A stretch of DNA of 64,000 bases from Warburgia ugandensis (lineage: Eukaryota > Streptophyta > Magnoliopsida > Canellales > Canellaceae). The stretch spans positions 66,197,495-66,261,494 of the forward strand of contig CP141127.1 in NCBI GenBank assembly GCA_035236585.1, in the 5' to 3' direction. Both the position numbers and the translations under genes were made by a program. Shown here piece after piece: positions 48,416 to 58,620 of this stretch (positions are counted from its first letter, which is position 1; each line of letters begins with the position of its first letter). Below the pieces are notes generated by a model that saw only the letters and a list, made by a program, of their open reading frames with translations, ran no database searches and had not been told where the DNA came from.

Positions 48416-51173
48416 TATGGCACTTCGGGTTTTACACAACAATATAATACAAATTTTTAACATGTTAAGAACTCTATTTTAAAAACTTTGACTTTAAAAT
48501 TGACTAAAAAGAAAAACACAAATAAAAAGCATTCATTTCAAAATCCCAGGAGTCATACAACCACAAAATCATGGATTTAATGGTGAAATGATATTCTCAT
48601 TTCTACTAAAAATTTGATAGCCTCCTTTGTATTTTGGACCATCACATATGACATATGCAATACAACCATACTTGATGAATACAATAAATATAAACACACC
48701 ACATAGGAAACTTAGTCTCCATACACATCCATCTGAATCAATTAAAAATCTTGATAAAACCATAACCTCAATAGTAGAGTAAAAATAAAAAAAGCAACAA
48801 TATTTCCTAGGGTTTGTCCATGCATAGCCATCACATCCAATGTAGATACATCTATACATTCAAGTCACAATGTAACTCATACACATACAATCCATAAATA
48901 ATAACTGAGGTAAGGTTTTGAATATACTAATTCCATTTATGAAATCTCCTCTATACATCACCGAAGGCTGCCATCGCACTCCTTGCTCTATCAGTACATC
49001 AAACCTGTTGTCTCTCTTTGTATATGAAGCATTGCAAAAACATCTCAATGCTTCAGCAAGCTATGCTTGTGTAAGTGACCACATTTAATATCAAATAAAG
49101 AATAGGTAGGGTCATGTATAAAGATCATCGTTATGATTAAGCTCATGGATGTAAAACATTCATATAAGAAGCTAAATCATTAGATGTTAAGAATGAAATG
49201 AAGCATGAATAATAAGAAATATGAATGAAATACAATAACTGACGAGGATATAATTTCCCACATAAAATGTAGAAGTAACATAAACCAAATACCATGGCAT
49301 GCATAATATGAATAATGTGTGCGTATGAAATTAGTGGAGCCAAATATAGTCAAATCCATCATATCAAAGCATGAATGTAGGTCATGAATAACAGAGTACA
49401 CAACAAAACCAAGTCCCTCGAGTGTCCCACAACACTCATATCTAGCCATGAGTACTCATACCAACCCTCCAGGTTCCTCACATGCAGCTCGCCTAGCCCG
49501 TAGGCCCCCCCACATAGGCTTCACTATGAGGATGTGTCATTGCATTGTGGGTGCATCAGAATATAACCATCAAGATGTGTCTGTAAATACATGTGCACAT
49601 AGAATAAGTGCATGGATCACTATGCTAGAGTGGCAACCACTACCGCTTACTGTCGACACCAGAACATGAGACTACTATCCGTCGAGGCATGGGAGTCGTT
49701 CTGATGGCATGGGTGCCTTGCTCATGATTACCACAACCACACATAGTTTACCCACATATCAGGATAAGTGTCTATCATCCATATACTGAGAGGGTGGGTG
49801 GCTAACCTCATGACCCTCCTAGCATAGCATCTACTAAGCAAAAGCTCCCATCATAAATCAACAAAAATCCGAAACCAATTATAAGAAACCCATGCATAAT
49901 CATTCCTGATAAAATCAAGTCAATAAGGTATTATAATGTATCAAAAATCATGCATCAAAAATCATGTATAACATCATTAAATAATCAAATTGATGAAGCA
50001 TATAATGTATCAAAAATAGTGCATGAATCATGTAAAATGAGAAGATAGTATAAGCATTGGCAAAACATGCTAAATGATAATCTCAAGGAAATCATGGGGT
50101 TGACATCCATTTCCATGCATCAAACTATCCGTGTTAATAAAGATATCTAGTAAAAAAAGTCATGATTTGCAAAATCATAAGAATACTAAATATAGTCACC
50201 TACCTCAGACAAAGAATCATCCATCAGAATCCCTCAAAATAGTCATACTCCACACTAAATCCATCCACCTTAGTCCCATTACTTAGATAAACATCACATC
50301 CAGGTCACTCTTAGAATACAAATTATCTAAGTTGGATTCTTAATTATAAAATAACATTTTTATTCCATATCCCAATATATCATGTTTCAATACAGTCCTA
50401 TGGTTTATGGTAATGAAAACTCAAGATAGGGCCACCCTAGTTGGCTAGTGACTCATATCACACTGAATAGGGCCCATTAATAACTACCTAATTTATATTC
50501 TTAATTATGTCATCACATATTTTAGAGCTATCATAATCAGACCGTATCAATCTCATCTAATTTATTGTTTAATTAACCAATCATGCACTATTACATGAAC
50601 TTCATGCTCAATTTTATCTAATAGCAGCTAAGTCAATCAAATCAAATGGTTAAGATAGTAATCTTACCTTGTACAAGTTAATATGAATGACATCTGGCTG
50701 TCTGCTTGGCCAAATCATTAACAGATGACCTCAAATGTGCCCCATCTCAAATATTCATGCTAATCTAGTCACAATTCTCCACCTAATTGCGCTAGATCAA
50801 ATAAAAACATTAGTAATTCTAACTTAATAATCCGATTAAATAGTCTAAACATTATGGATCATAGAGTTTAATCCCATTTCACACCTAGATCCTCAGTTGA
50901 TCTCAATCATTGGTCAAGATTGGCTAAATCATCTAAAAAATGTTTAGATCCAAGATATCTTGTATGGATCTTGATCTATACTTCATGAGGATCACAATGG
51001 TCTACTTAGATCAAAAAATAACTTCAAATTATCATAGATCAGATGATCTAAAGTCCAAATTCTAAGTTTTTGGGGAGTTCACTTTCATGAAGCTCAATTT
51101 TCACAAAATTAGATTCCTAATTTTATTTCAATTAAAAGTGTAGTATAATCCATAGAAAATGGCCTAAATTTTA
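48416..51173 (-). repeat. 3' LTR (left copy), with ~1-kb internal deletion
   Basis: Aligned with 55096-55184 plus 58686-62407. Shared landmarks include TCATGGATTTAATGGTGAAA (48571; 58750) and AATAGGGCCCA (50466; 60674). Relative to the right copy it lacks about 1.0 kb (equivalent to about 61259-62272), joined at short AAGTC repeats. The extreme right end (GGTCGTTACA-type) is replaced by a LINE fragment. Confidence 0.85.
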
Positions 51174-51617
51174 GGAAAAATTCTATAGGATGGCTATAAG
51201 GCCGGCCATGCTCTATGGATCAAAGTGTTAGGCAGTTAAGGAACATCATACTCATAGGCTGAGTGTCGCAGAAATGAGGATGTTGAGATGGATGAGTGGT
51301 AAGACAAGAAATGATAGAATTAGAAATGAAAATATTAGAGAAAATTTAGGGATAGCACCAATAGGTAACAAGATGAGGGAGATTAGACTTAGATGGTTTG
51401 GACATGTTCAAAGGAGGCCAACAACGGCACCAGTTAGAAGGAGTGAGGCAATACAAGTTGAAGGTTCTAAAAGGGCAAGGGGAAGGCCCAAAAGAATGTG
51501 GATAGAAGTGGTGAGGAAAGATTTAAAAACTTTGGGAATAAATGAAGCCATGGTATTTAATAGACTGGAATGGAGGAATAAGATTCATGTGGCCGACACC
51601 TAATTGGGATAAGGTCT

Positions 51618-51650
<33 letters not shown>
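51174..51650 (+). mobile_element. 5'-truncated RTE-type LINE fragment
   Basis: About 477 bp matching the 3' end of the LINE at 55185-58669 in opposite orientation. An open stretch (51274-51603) encodes the conserved C-terminal region with MRMLRWMSGKTRNDRI and EIRLRWFGHVQRRP. It ends CTAATTGGGATAAGGTCTTG followed by a (GAT)n tail at 51619-51650, the simple-repeat tail expected for RTE elements. No clear target duplication is visible, because it lies exactly at the LTR/internal junction. Confidence 0.9.
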
Positions 51651-51669
51651 CATCCTTCCCTCCTTATAG
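51651..51669 (-). other. Polypurine tract of the 48416-62407 chromovirus
   Basis: Minus strand reads AAGGAGGGAAGGATG, preceded by AATTTCAAGGACGAAATTCC (NFKDEIP), the counterpart of the tract at 5192-5204. Confidence 0.75.
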
Positions 51670-53599
51670 GAATTTCGTCCTTGAAATTCTTTCCCCATTA
51701 TCTTTTGATAATTCTAGAAGCATCCCCATCTCACAAGATATACTAATCATGCTAATAATTCGAGAGTCAACATCAATAAACAATTCCATGTCATGTCATC
51801 CCCTCAAATACCAACTTATATATATATATAAATCAATAAATGTTAAGCCATCTTGAATCAAACAATTTGTAATATGATTAGGATGCATCATGACCACATA
51901 TAATGTAATTAGCATAAACTAAAATCTCATATAGGAATTAGGTATCAGGTTACAACTTTAGTACAAATAAAATCACCACATTAGTACAAATTGGAGCATC
52001 TCAACTCCCATATAGGCAAATCTATGCCAAATTTATACCAGTGCACATTACCTCACCAATAGGCAATGTATGCTAATCACATGCAAAGCATACTAGCTTA
52101 TGAATAGGCAATATATGCCAATCAAAATGTAAGCATATTTGCTCATCAATAGGCAATCTATGCCAATCAAAACTAGTCCACAACAAGATCATACTGTGAG
52201 CACCTAGAAGCCTAGCAGTGCCTCTCGCACCTGCCCTCGTTGGTCACACTCTTAGGACGCCCTCATCAGCTACTCACAAGTATAGGTTATAAATCAATTT
52301 CTAATTAGACATAAGAAAATGATTTCATACAAAACAAATGTCAATGTCATACTTCTCATCTAGTGAGAAATCAAGTTTATATATATAATATAAAAACAAC
52401 ATTCATATCACTACTATCCTAAAGAACTCAATATCCTAGTGATAGCATTTCACCAAACTAAGGAAACTAAGAACCTTAGTCACCAATTTGGGCTAATCCT
52501 AGCCCATCATAGTCTCAATAAACTGCCTCTCTATCAATAGAGTTATTGCAGTCAAGGAAATTCACCTTCTTCGATCATAACTCATACTCACATAAATTCA
52601 CAACAAGAGATGAGTCTTTAAGATACTTGGAATAATGCACAAAGATTTCTTGTGGTCCACTATGCCATGGTGTATACAAGAATATCCTCCACTAGCATAA
52701 TCATGACTCATCCAAGTAACATTTAAAAATTCAGCCCATCATATCCATACATACTGTCATTTCATTGGTTCCATGAATTGGTATCACTTAGAACTCGTAG
52801 TAATCATAATCAAGTCTTAAAATTGTCTTAAAGATGTCTTACTCATAATCCTCAGCTAGTGATAACCATACTTCAAATCAATCTCCACAAATACCATGCA
52901 CCACAAAGAGTTGATCAAGTGGATCATCAATAAATGATAGAGAATATTGGTTCTCCATTGTGGTGCTATCTAAGAAATGATCATTTATGCATCAAAATCA
53001 AGATCTATCTCTCTCTTCTCATGAAGAGGACTGATGCACATTATGAAGACACACTAGATCTATTAAATACCTCATCAGATAACTCTTGTTGTTGGATCTC
53101 TCTTGCTCAGTTGGGGACACCTTAGAAAATGGCACTATGTCTTATGCCAAATAAATATAAAAATCAATCTCCCATGTCAAAAAATTCTAGAACCTCTTCA
53201 GGATGGATTGTAAATTCTCGCACTTCATCTATGTGGTCAATCTATGGTCACTCTCTTTCATTCACTATTACACTAACAAGGACTCGGCACATAAGGAAAG
53301 TACCACATTGCCTTCGAAGCATAAATAAGACAACCTCACTTCTTACATAAGCGAAGTGAATATTTGTCCAGGTATACTAAAAATACCCTTCTTCTCATAG
53401 CAATCAACTATCCCCCAATAAATAAAATTCATCCCACGGATGATGTCTTAACCAATCATATAGAACAGGATGAGATTAATATCCATCCTCTCGATCATCA
53501 TCTCCACCAATACCCCCTGAAACTACTTCCATGTTTCAATAACTCTCTCATTAGCTTCATAACATCCAACCCAAGGACTTTCATATATACAAGCACATT
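51670..53599 (-). other. Degraded internal region, pol not recognisable
   Basis: The space expected to hold reverse transcriptase and integrase is only about 1.9 kb and shows none of their motifs in my reading. It includes a short array of AATAGGCAATCTATGCCAATC-like words at about 52010-52170 spaced roughly 55 bp. Open frames here are short and unsupported. Confidence 0.45.
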
Positions 53600-53720
53600 C
53601 ATCAGGGTGCCAACACATAAAATACAAGATGACTGGATCCTAGATCAAGGAGGATCCTGGCATGTCTATCAACAACCAAAAGAGTACCTTCCACAACTTG
53701 GGTTGACGCTTGTACTCATC
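53600..53720 (-). pseudogene. pol: Aspartic protease remnant
   Basis: Minus-strand translation reads VVEGTLLVVDRHARILLDLG followed by SSHLVFY. This aligns with GTLLVVDNYAKVLFDSGSTH of the 540-9719 element. The active-site motif D-S-G is D-L-G here and stops follow shortly. A plus-strand open frame over 53364-53825 is antisense to this and is not a gene. Confidence 0.7.
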
Positions 53721-53989
53721 TTAAGTAATGATAGAAACTCATCACTGCCAAGGTGGGGCCATCTTAGCCCTATTTTCAATGTCAATTTGTCTGACTCGTT
53801 GTCCTCTAGGATAGTCTCAATTTGAATGCACTAACTCTTCATAACTGATGCATCTAAAGAATTGCTATTGTAATGGCAACTACCGATGTTATTACCTTAA
53901 CTACAATAGTATACCAACTCTAGAACATAATTTTCAAGGTGCTTGATCCTACAACTAGTGCACTTTCTCTCATTCGCATCCAACACAAG

Positions 53990-54330
53990 CTCAAATTTCA
54001 CTGGCTCAATAGCCTCTATAACTGTATCGATGAGAGGGTCTCTTGCCCTTACTGGACTGACTTGAACTATCCATGTCCAAGTCTCTGTGGTGAGCCTTGT
54101 TCTTAAGAGAATCCTTCTCTAACATAGAGGCCATGTCTGTTGCCTCTACCGCCAATATAAAAGCTCTAAAATTACTCGATTCCTCGATACATGTGTAATC
54201 TATCTATAGTCTCTTTCTCCATGGTGAAGTAGTTAGGGGCAAATCTTGTCAACTATGTAAACAAGTTCAATAATATTGAACTGCCTAATTTCTTTGCTTT
54301 AAAGTAGTAAACTCTCTTTGAATAACCAGT
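53990..54330 (-). pseudogene. gag: gag remnant
   Basis: Across frameshifts the minus strand gives REFTTLKQ, FTMEKETIDRLHMYRGIE, FRAFILAVEATDMASMLEK, then KNKAHHRDLDMDSSSQ. These have the layout of Gag between the capsid end and the basic linker. It lies 3' of the 5' LTR on the minus strand, as expected. Confidence 0.6.
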
Positions 54331-55353
54331 TTCTCATAAAGCAAAGATACTGATCATTACAGGCCTTCCAAAGGGCCGTCTAGATAAAAGTCTCAATAAT
54401 GGAGGAACATGTCCTCTCAAATGACCATCATTGGAATCCTTATAATTACATTGCCAATGTCCTCACATCCATCACTTCATTTCCTTTAACTAATGAATTA
54501 TTTCATGGTTATATCAATCAAAATCAATTACAACTCTATCAATTTCACATCTAATGAAACTAATCTTTATCAATAACCTTCCATAGTTATTAGAAACCAC
54601 AATCTCATCACTATCAATGTTGAATGTAAATAAATTATAATCAATTTCATCTTACCTCAATCACTTCATTTGTCTTTCTTCCTAATTGATTCATTACAAA
54701 ATCCTCACTATTTAATAATTATTCTTATAAAATAGTTGCCATGTCCTTCAGACAATATGCATTTCAAATCATGATTAAAACTCTCAGAATAATTTATAAG
54801 CATTCACTCCTCACTAATGTCTGACATCAATATTTTTGTATGCACAAGAACTCATTAATTTTCATCTCATAACTTAGATAATTCATCCACAGAAACATTA
54901 GGATCTTACTTCATCAAAATTTCAATGATTTAATGGGAGAATCATCCACTTCACAAAAGCGTGCTACCTTGTACTTGTACAAGGATTTGTCTCTGTAACT
55001 CATGTTTAGGAAATCACCTCACTTAATAAACTGTATATGACTTTTGGATTTGTTAAAATTGCAATGATGGAGTAGACTGAGATCGATACCAAAATGTGAC
55101 ACTCCGGGTTTCACACAATAATATAATACCAACTTTTAAAAAGTCAAGATCCCTGTTTTAAAAACTTTGACTTTAAAATTGACTCATCATCAAGACCTTA
55201 TCCCAATTAGGGGTAGGCCACATGAATCTTATTCCTCCATTCCTCTCTATTAAGTAACATGGCTTCATTTAGTCCTTAAGTTTTTAAGTCTTTCCTCACC
55301 ACTTCTATCCACGTTCTTTTGGGCCTTCCCCTTGCCCTTTTAGAACCTTCTAC

Positions 55354-55704
55354 TTATATTGCCTCACTCCTTCTAACCGGGGTTGTTGTTGATCTCCTTT
55401 GAACATGTTCAAACCATCTAAGTCTAATCTCCCTCATCTTGTTACCTATTGGTGCTACCCTTAAATTTCCATTAATATTTTCATTTCTAATTCTATCCTT
55501 TCTTGTCTTACCACTTATCCATCTCAACATCCTCATTTCTGCAATGCTCATCTTATGAGCATGATGTTCCTTCACTACCCAACACTCTGATCCATAGAGC
55601 ATGGTCGCTTTTATGGCCATCCTATAGAATTTTTCTTTTAGTTTGAGTGGCACCTGCCGATCACACAACACTCCAGATGCACATATCCATTTATTCCAAC
55701 CCAC
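55354..55704 (-). pseudogene. LINE C-terminal region
   Basis: An open 116-codon piece with MLYGSECWVVKEHHAHKMSI, MRMLRWISGKTRKDRIRNEN and MREIRLRWFEHVQRRS, the conserved C-terminus of plant RTE proteins. Its counterpart at 51274-51603 on the plus strand is better preserved. A stop separates it from the reverse transcriptase. Confidence 0.88.
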
Positions 55705-55713
55705 TTGGATTCT

Positions 55714-56756
55714 CTAGGTAACCACCCTCTCAATCTGTCCACTCTCATGAATCATTGATCCTATATATCGAAAGTGGTGTTTTACGGGGACTTCTTGGTT
55801 ATCAATCTTGACTGGTGTTCCACTCCTACTCTTCTCCTTGCTAAAATTGCATTCCATATATTCTATCTTAGTTCGGCTAATTTTAAATCCTTTATATTCT
55901 AATGCTTCTCTCCATAACTCTAGCTTTATGTTTACACCCTCCCTTGTCTCATCAAGTAAGACTATATCATCTGCAAATAGTATGCACCAGGGAATCTCCT
56001 CGTGCAGATGTTTTGTTAACTCATCCATAACCAATGTGAAAAGGGACAGGAAAATCCTTGGTGCAATCTTACAGTGACAAGAAAATCATTAGTCTTGCCA
56101 CTAGTGGTCTTAACATTTGTTATCACTCCCTCATACATATCTTTAATTATGTCTATATACCCCTGCAAAACCCCTTTATCACCCAACACCCTCCATATTA
56201 ACTCTCTAGGGACTCTATCATAAGCTTTCTTTAAGTCGATAAAGACCATGTGGAGGTCTTTCCTCCTCTCCTTATATTTCTCTACTAATTGTCTTAGTAA
56301 GAAAATAGCTTCCATGGTAGACCTCCCAGGAATGAAACCAAACTAATTCTCCAATACACTTGTTTCATGTCGTAGCCTCTTCTCAATCACTCTTTCAAGA
56401 AGTTTCATAGTGTAGCTCATAAGTTTGATCCCTTGATAATTAGTGCAACTCTGTATGTCTGCTTTATTCTTATAAATTGGTACAATAGAGCTTTTCCTCC
56501 ACTCATCAAGCATTTTCTTTAATTTTATAATCTTGTTAAACAACTTGGCCAACCAAGCTACCCTAATATCTCCTATATGCTTCCGAACCTCTATTAGTAT
56601 ACCATCGGGCCCCATTACCTTTCTTGATTTCATCTTTTTCAAGGCCTCTTTCACTTTAGGTATTCTAAACCTAGGTTCATATCTATAATATCCAATGTTA
56701 CTTAGATTTATGTTATTTTCAATCCTTATATTCTTAGAGCCATTGTCATTTAACAA
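55714..56756 (-). pseudogene. LINE reverse transcriptase
   Basis: Copies the element RNA at the nicked target. Pieces in order: EALKKMKSRKVMGPDGILIE, EWRKSSIVPIYKNKADIQS and CTNYQGIKLMSYTMKLLERV (56756-56343); MEAIFLLRQLVEKYKER and HMVFIDLKKAYDRVPRELIW (motif A Asp present; 56315-56016); and WCILFADDIVLLDETREG with the FADD active site (56034-55714). A stop lies at about 56343 and a frameshift near 56020 separates motif A from the FADD box. Confidence 0.92.
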
Positions 56757-56789
56757 TTTTTTAAAGTATGTTTCCTACTTTTGTTTGAT

Positions 56790-57398
56790 CTCATCATCTT
56801 TGACTAATACTTTTTGATCATCGCTTCTAATGCACCTAGCATGATCTAAGTCCTTACCCTTCTGTTCTCTTACTTTTGCAAGTTTAAACACATCTTTCTC
56901 ACCTTCTCTTTTTCTTAGTCTATTATAAAGCTCATCATATGCTTTAAATTTAGCCTCACTTGCTATTCTCTTAGCAACCTTTTTAGCATTCTTATATTGT
57001 TCATAGTTTTCATTATTCCTAGTCTTCTGTCATGCTTTAAAACACATCCATTTTTCTTTAATAACTTTTTGCACTGTTTCACTCCACCATCATGTTTCCT
57101 TTATTAATTGCCTTTTACCTTTAGATACTCCTAAGACATCTTTTGCCACTCTCTTAATGGACTCAGCAATATTAATCCACATGGTATTTACTTTAGTTTC
57201 ATAGTTCCAATTTCCTTCTACTATCAACTTATTTGTGAAAAAGGTTATTTTCTCTACTTTTAAGTTCCACCACTTAATTTTTGGATACCTATTAAGTTCA
57301 TTTCTTCTCTTCCATCTTTTAATATGGATATCCATAACCATTAACCTATGTCGTGATGTTAAACCCTCACCAGGTATCACCTTACAATCCTTACACAT
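56790..57398 (-). pseudogene. LINE linker between endonuclease and reverse transcriptase
   Basis: 57398-57090 encodes CKVIPGEGLTSRHRLMVMDI and KIKWWNLKVEKITFF, the conserved end of the RTE endonuclease and the beginning of the linker. The following 300 bp contain only fragments of frame. Confidence 0.75.
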
Positions 57399-57401
57399 AG
57401 A

Positions 57402-58187
57402 TCATTCATTATTCCTAAGTAGAAAAAAGTATATTTGGCTTTTATAAAGTCCACTTTTAAAGGTTATTAAGTGTTCATCCATCTTCTTTAAGAGTGTATT
57501 TGAAATGGTTAGGTTATATGACAAAGAAAAATTGAGGATATTCTCCCCCATCTCATTTCGTTGACCTAGACCATACCCTCTGGGTATTCTATTATATCCT
57601 TCCTTTTCTTTTCCTACAAGACCATTTAAGTCTACTCCTATAAATATCCCCTCAGTGTTGGGAATTTCTTGCATGACACCCTCCATATCTTCCCAAAACT
57701 ATCACTTGATTATATCTTGTAACCCTACTTATGGTGTGTATACACTTATAACATTTCTAATCTGCTCTCCTAGAACAAGTTTTATTATTATAATTTTATC
57801 ACTGATTCTTTTAAAGTCCACAACTTTATCCCTTAATTCCTTATCCACTATTATTCCTACACCATTTCTATTATTATCCTTTCCTACATACCATAATTTA
57901 TACCTATCTATTTCTCTAGCTTTAGCCCCTTTCCACTTGGTTTCTGAGATACAAGCAATGTTGACTCTCCTATGTTTCATCGCGACTACTAACTCCAAAC
58001 TCTTACCTATCAATGTCCCCATATTCCATGTGGTAATACAAATCTTATGCTCTAGAGATATCCTATTTACTATTGCCTTTCTCGACCTCCATGGCAGGAA
58101 CCCATGTCCACTTTTCACTGCACCTGAGTTTTGATGCAACATGTCGCTTCCAAGGGGACGCTCTATTAGCCCTTGCCCATTTTTCAC
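57402..58187 (-). pseudogene. LINE apurinic-type endonuclease
   Basis: The endonuclease nicks target DNA to prime reverse transcription. Segment 58187-57729 holds ICITTWNMGTLIGK and ACISETKWKG (the conserved metal-binding Glu), then YVGKDNNRNGVGIIVDKE. After a stop near 57728 the domain continues at 57686 with GIFIGVDLNGLVGKEKEGYN and GLGQRNEMGENILNF, then FKSGLYKSQIYFF (usually SQIDYF; the Asp is lost here). The N-terminal part repeats a ~23-residue unit containing KNGQGLIERPLGSDML. Stops separate the pieces, so no active protein is expected. Confidence 0.88.
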
Positions 58188-58300
58188 TACACCCGGGATC
58201 TAATGTAGTGCATCGCTTCTGGGAGAACGCCCTAGCAAACCTTGCCTATTTTTACCACACCCAGGATCCGATGTAGCATGACGCTTACGGGGAAAGCCCT
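58075..58300 (-). repeat. Three ~68-bp repeats at the start of the LINE coding region
   Basis: Landmark CGCTTC/CGCTTA at 58145, 58214 and 58282 (spacing 69 and 68 bp), each followed by a GGGACGC/GAACGCCCTAGC block. On the minus strand they encode repeats like GVVKNGQGLIERPLGSDML. A 1-bp difference in spacing and an in-frame TAG break the frame in the outer copy. Confidence 0.85.
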
Positions 58301-58338
58301 AGCTCAAGGGAATGTCAATTTTTGATTCACCTCATGTT

Positions 58339-58620
58339 AGGGTTGCCATAGTTTTAAGAAGCTAAAGATGATTTTCATTTCTTCATTACAAACTAATATA
58401 CAAATGCATATTCATTTGCAAGCAGAAAAGAAATAACAAAATAGTCTTCAGCTTCAACCTTGCCTACAGGCACCTAACGCAAGGGTTGCCATATTTTAAG
58501 AAGCTGGAGATGATTTTCATTTCTTCCTCACAAACTAATATACAAATGCATATTCATTTGTAAGAAAGAAATAACAAAATCATCTTCAACTTCTTCCTTT
58601 CCGGCTTGCACCTGACACAA
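58339..58620 (-). repeat. 143-bp tandem duplication in the LINE 5' region
   Basis: Units begin AGGGTTGCCATA at 58339 and 58482 and share GATGATTTTCATTTCTTC and CAAACTAATATACAAATGCA blocks. They precede the coding region on the minus strand, so they are 5' UTR monomers. Confidence 0.88.

Noticed and set aside
53364..53825. 153-codon plus-strand frame
   Set aside because: It is antisense to the protease remnant at 53600-53720, has no recognisable domain, and has codon content typical of the AT-rich noncoding background.
57655..58134. 159-codon plus-strand frame rich in Leu, Ile and Ser
   Set aside because: It is antisense to the LINE endonuclease, and its hydrophobic look comes from the complementary strand.
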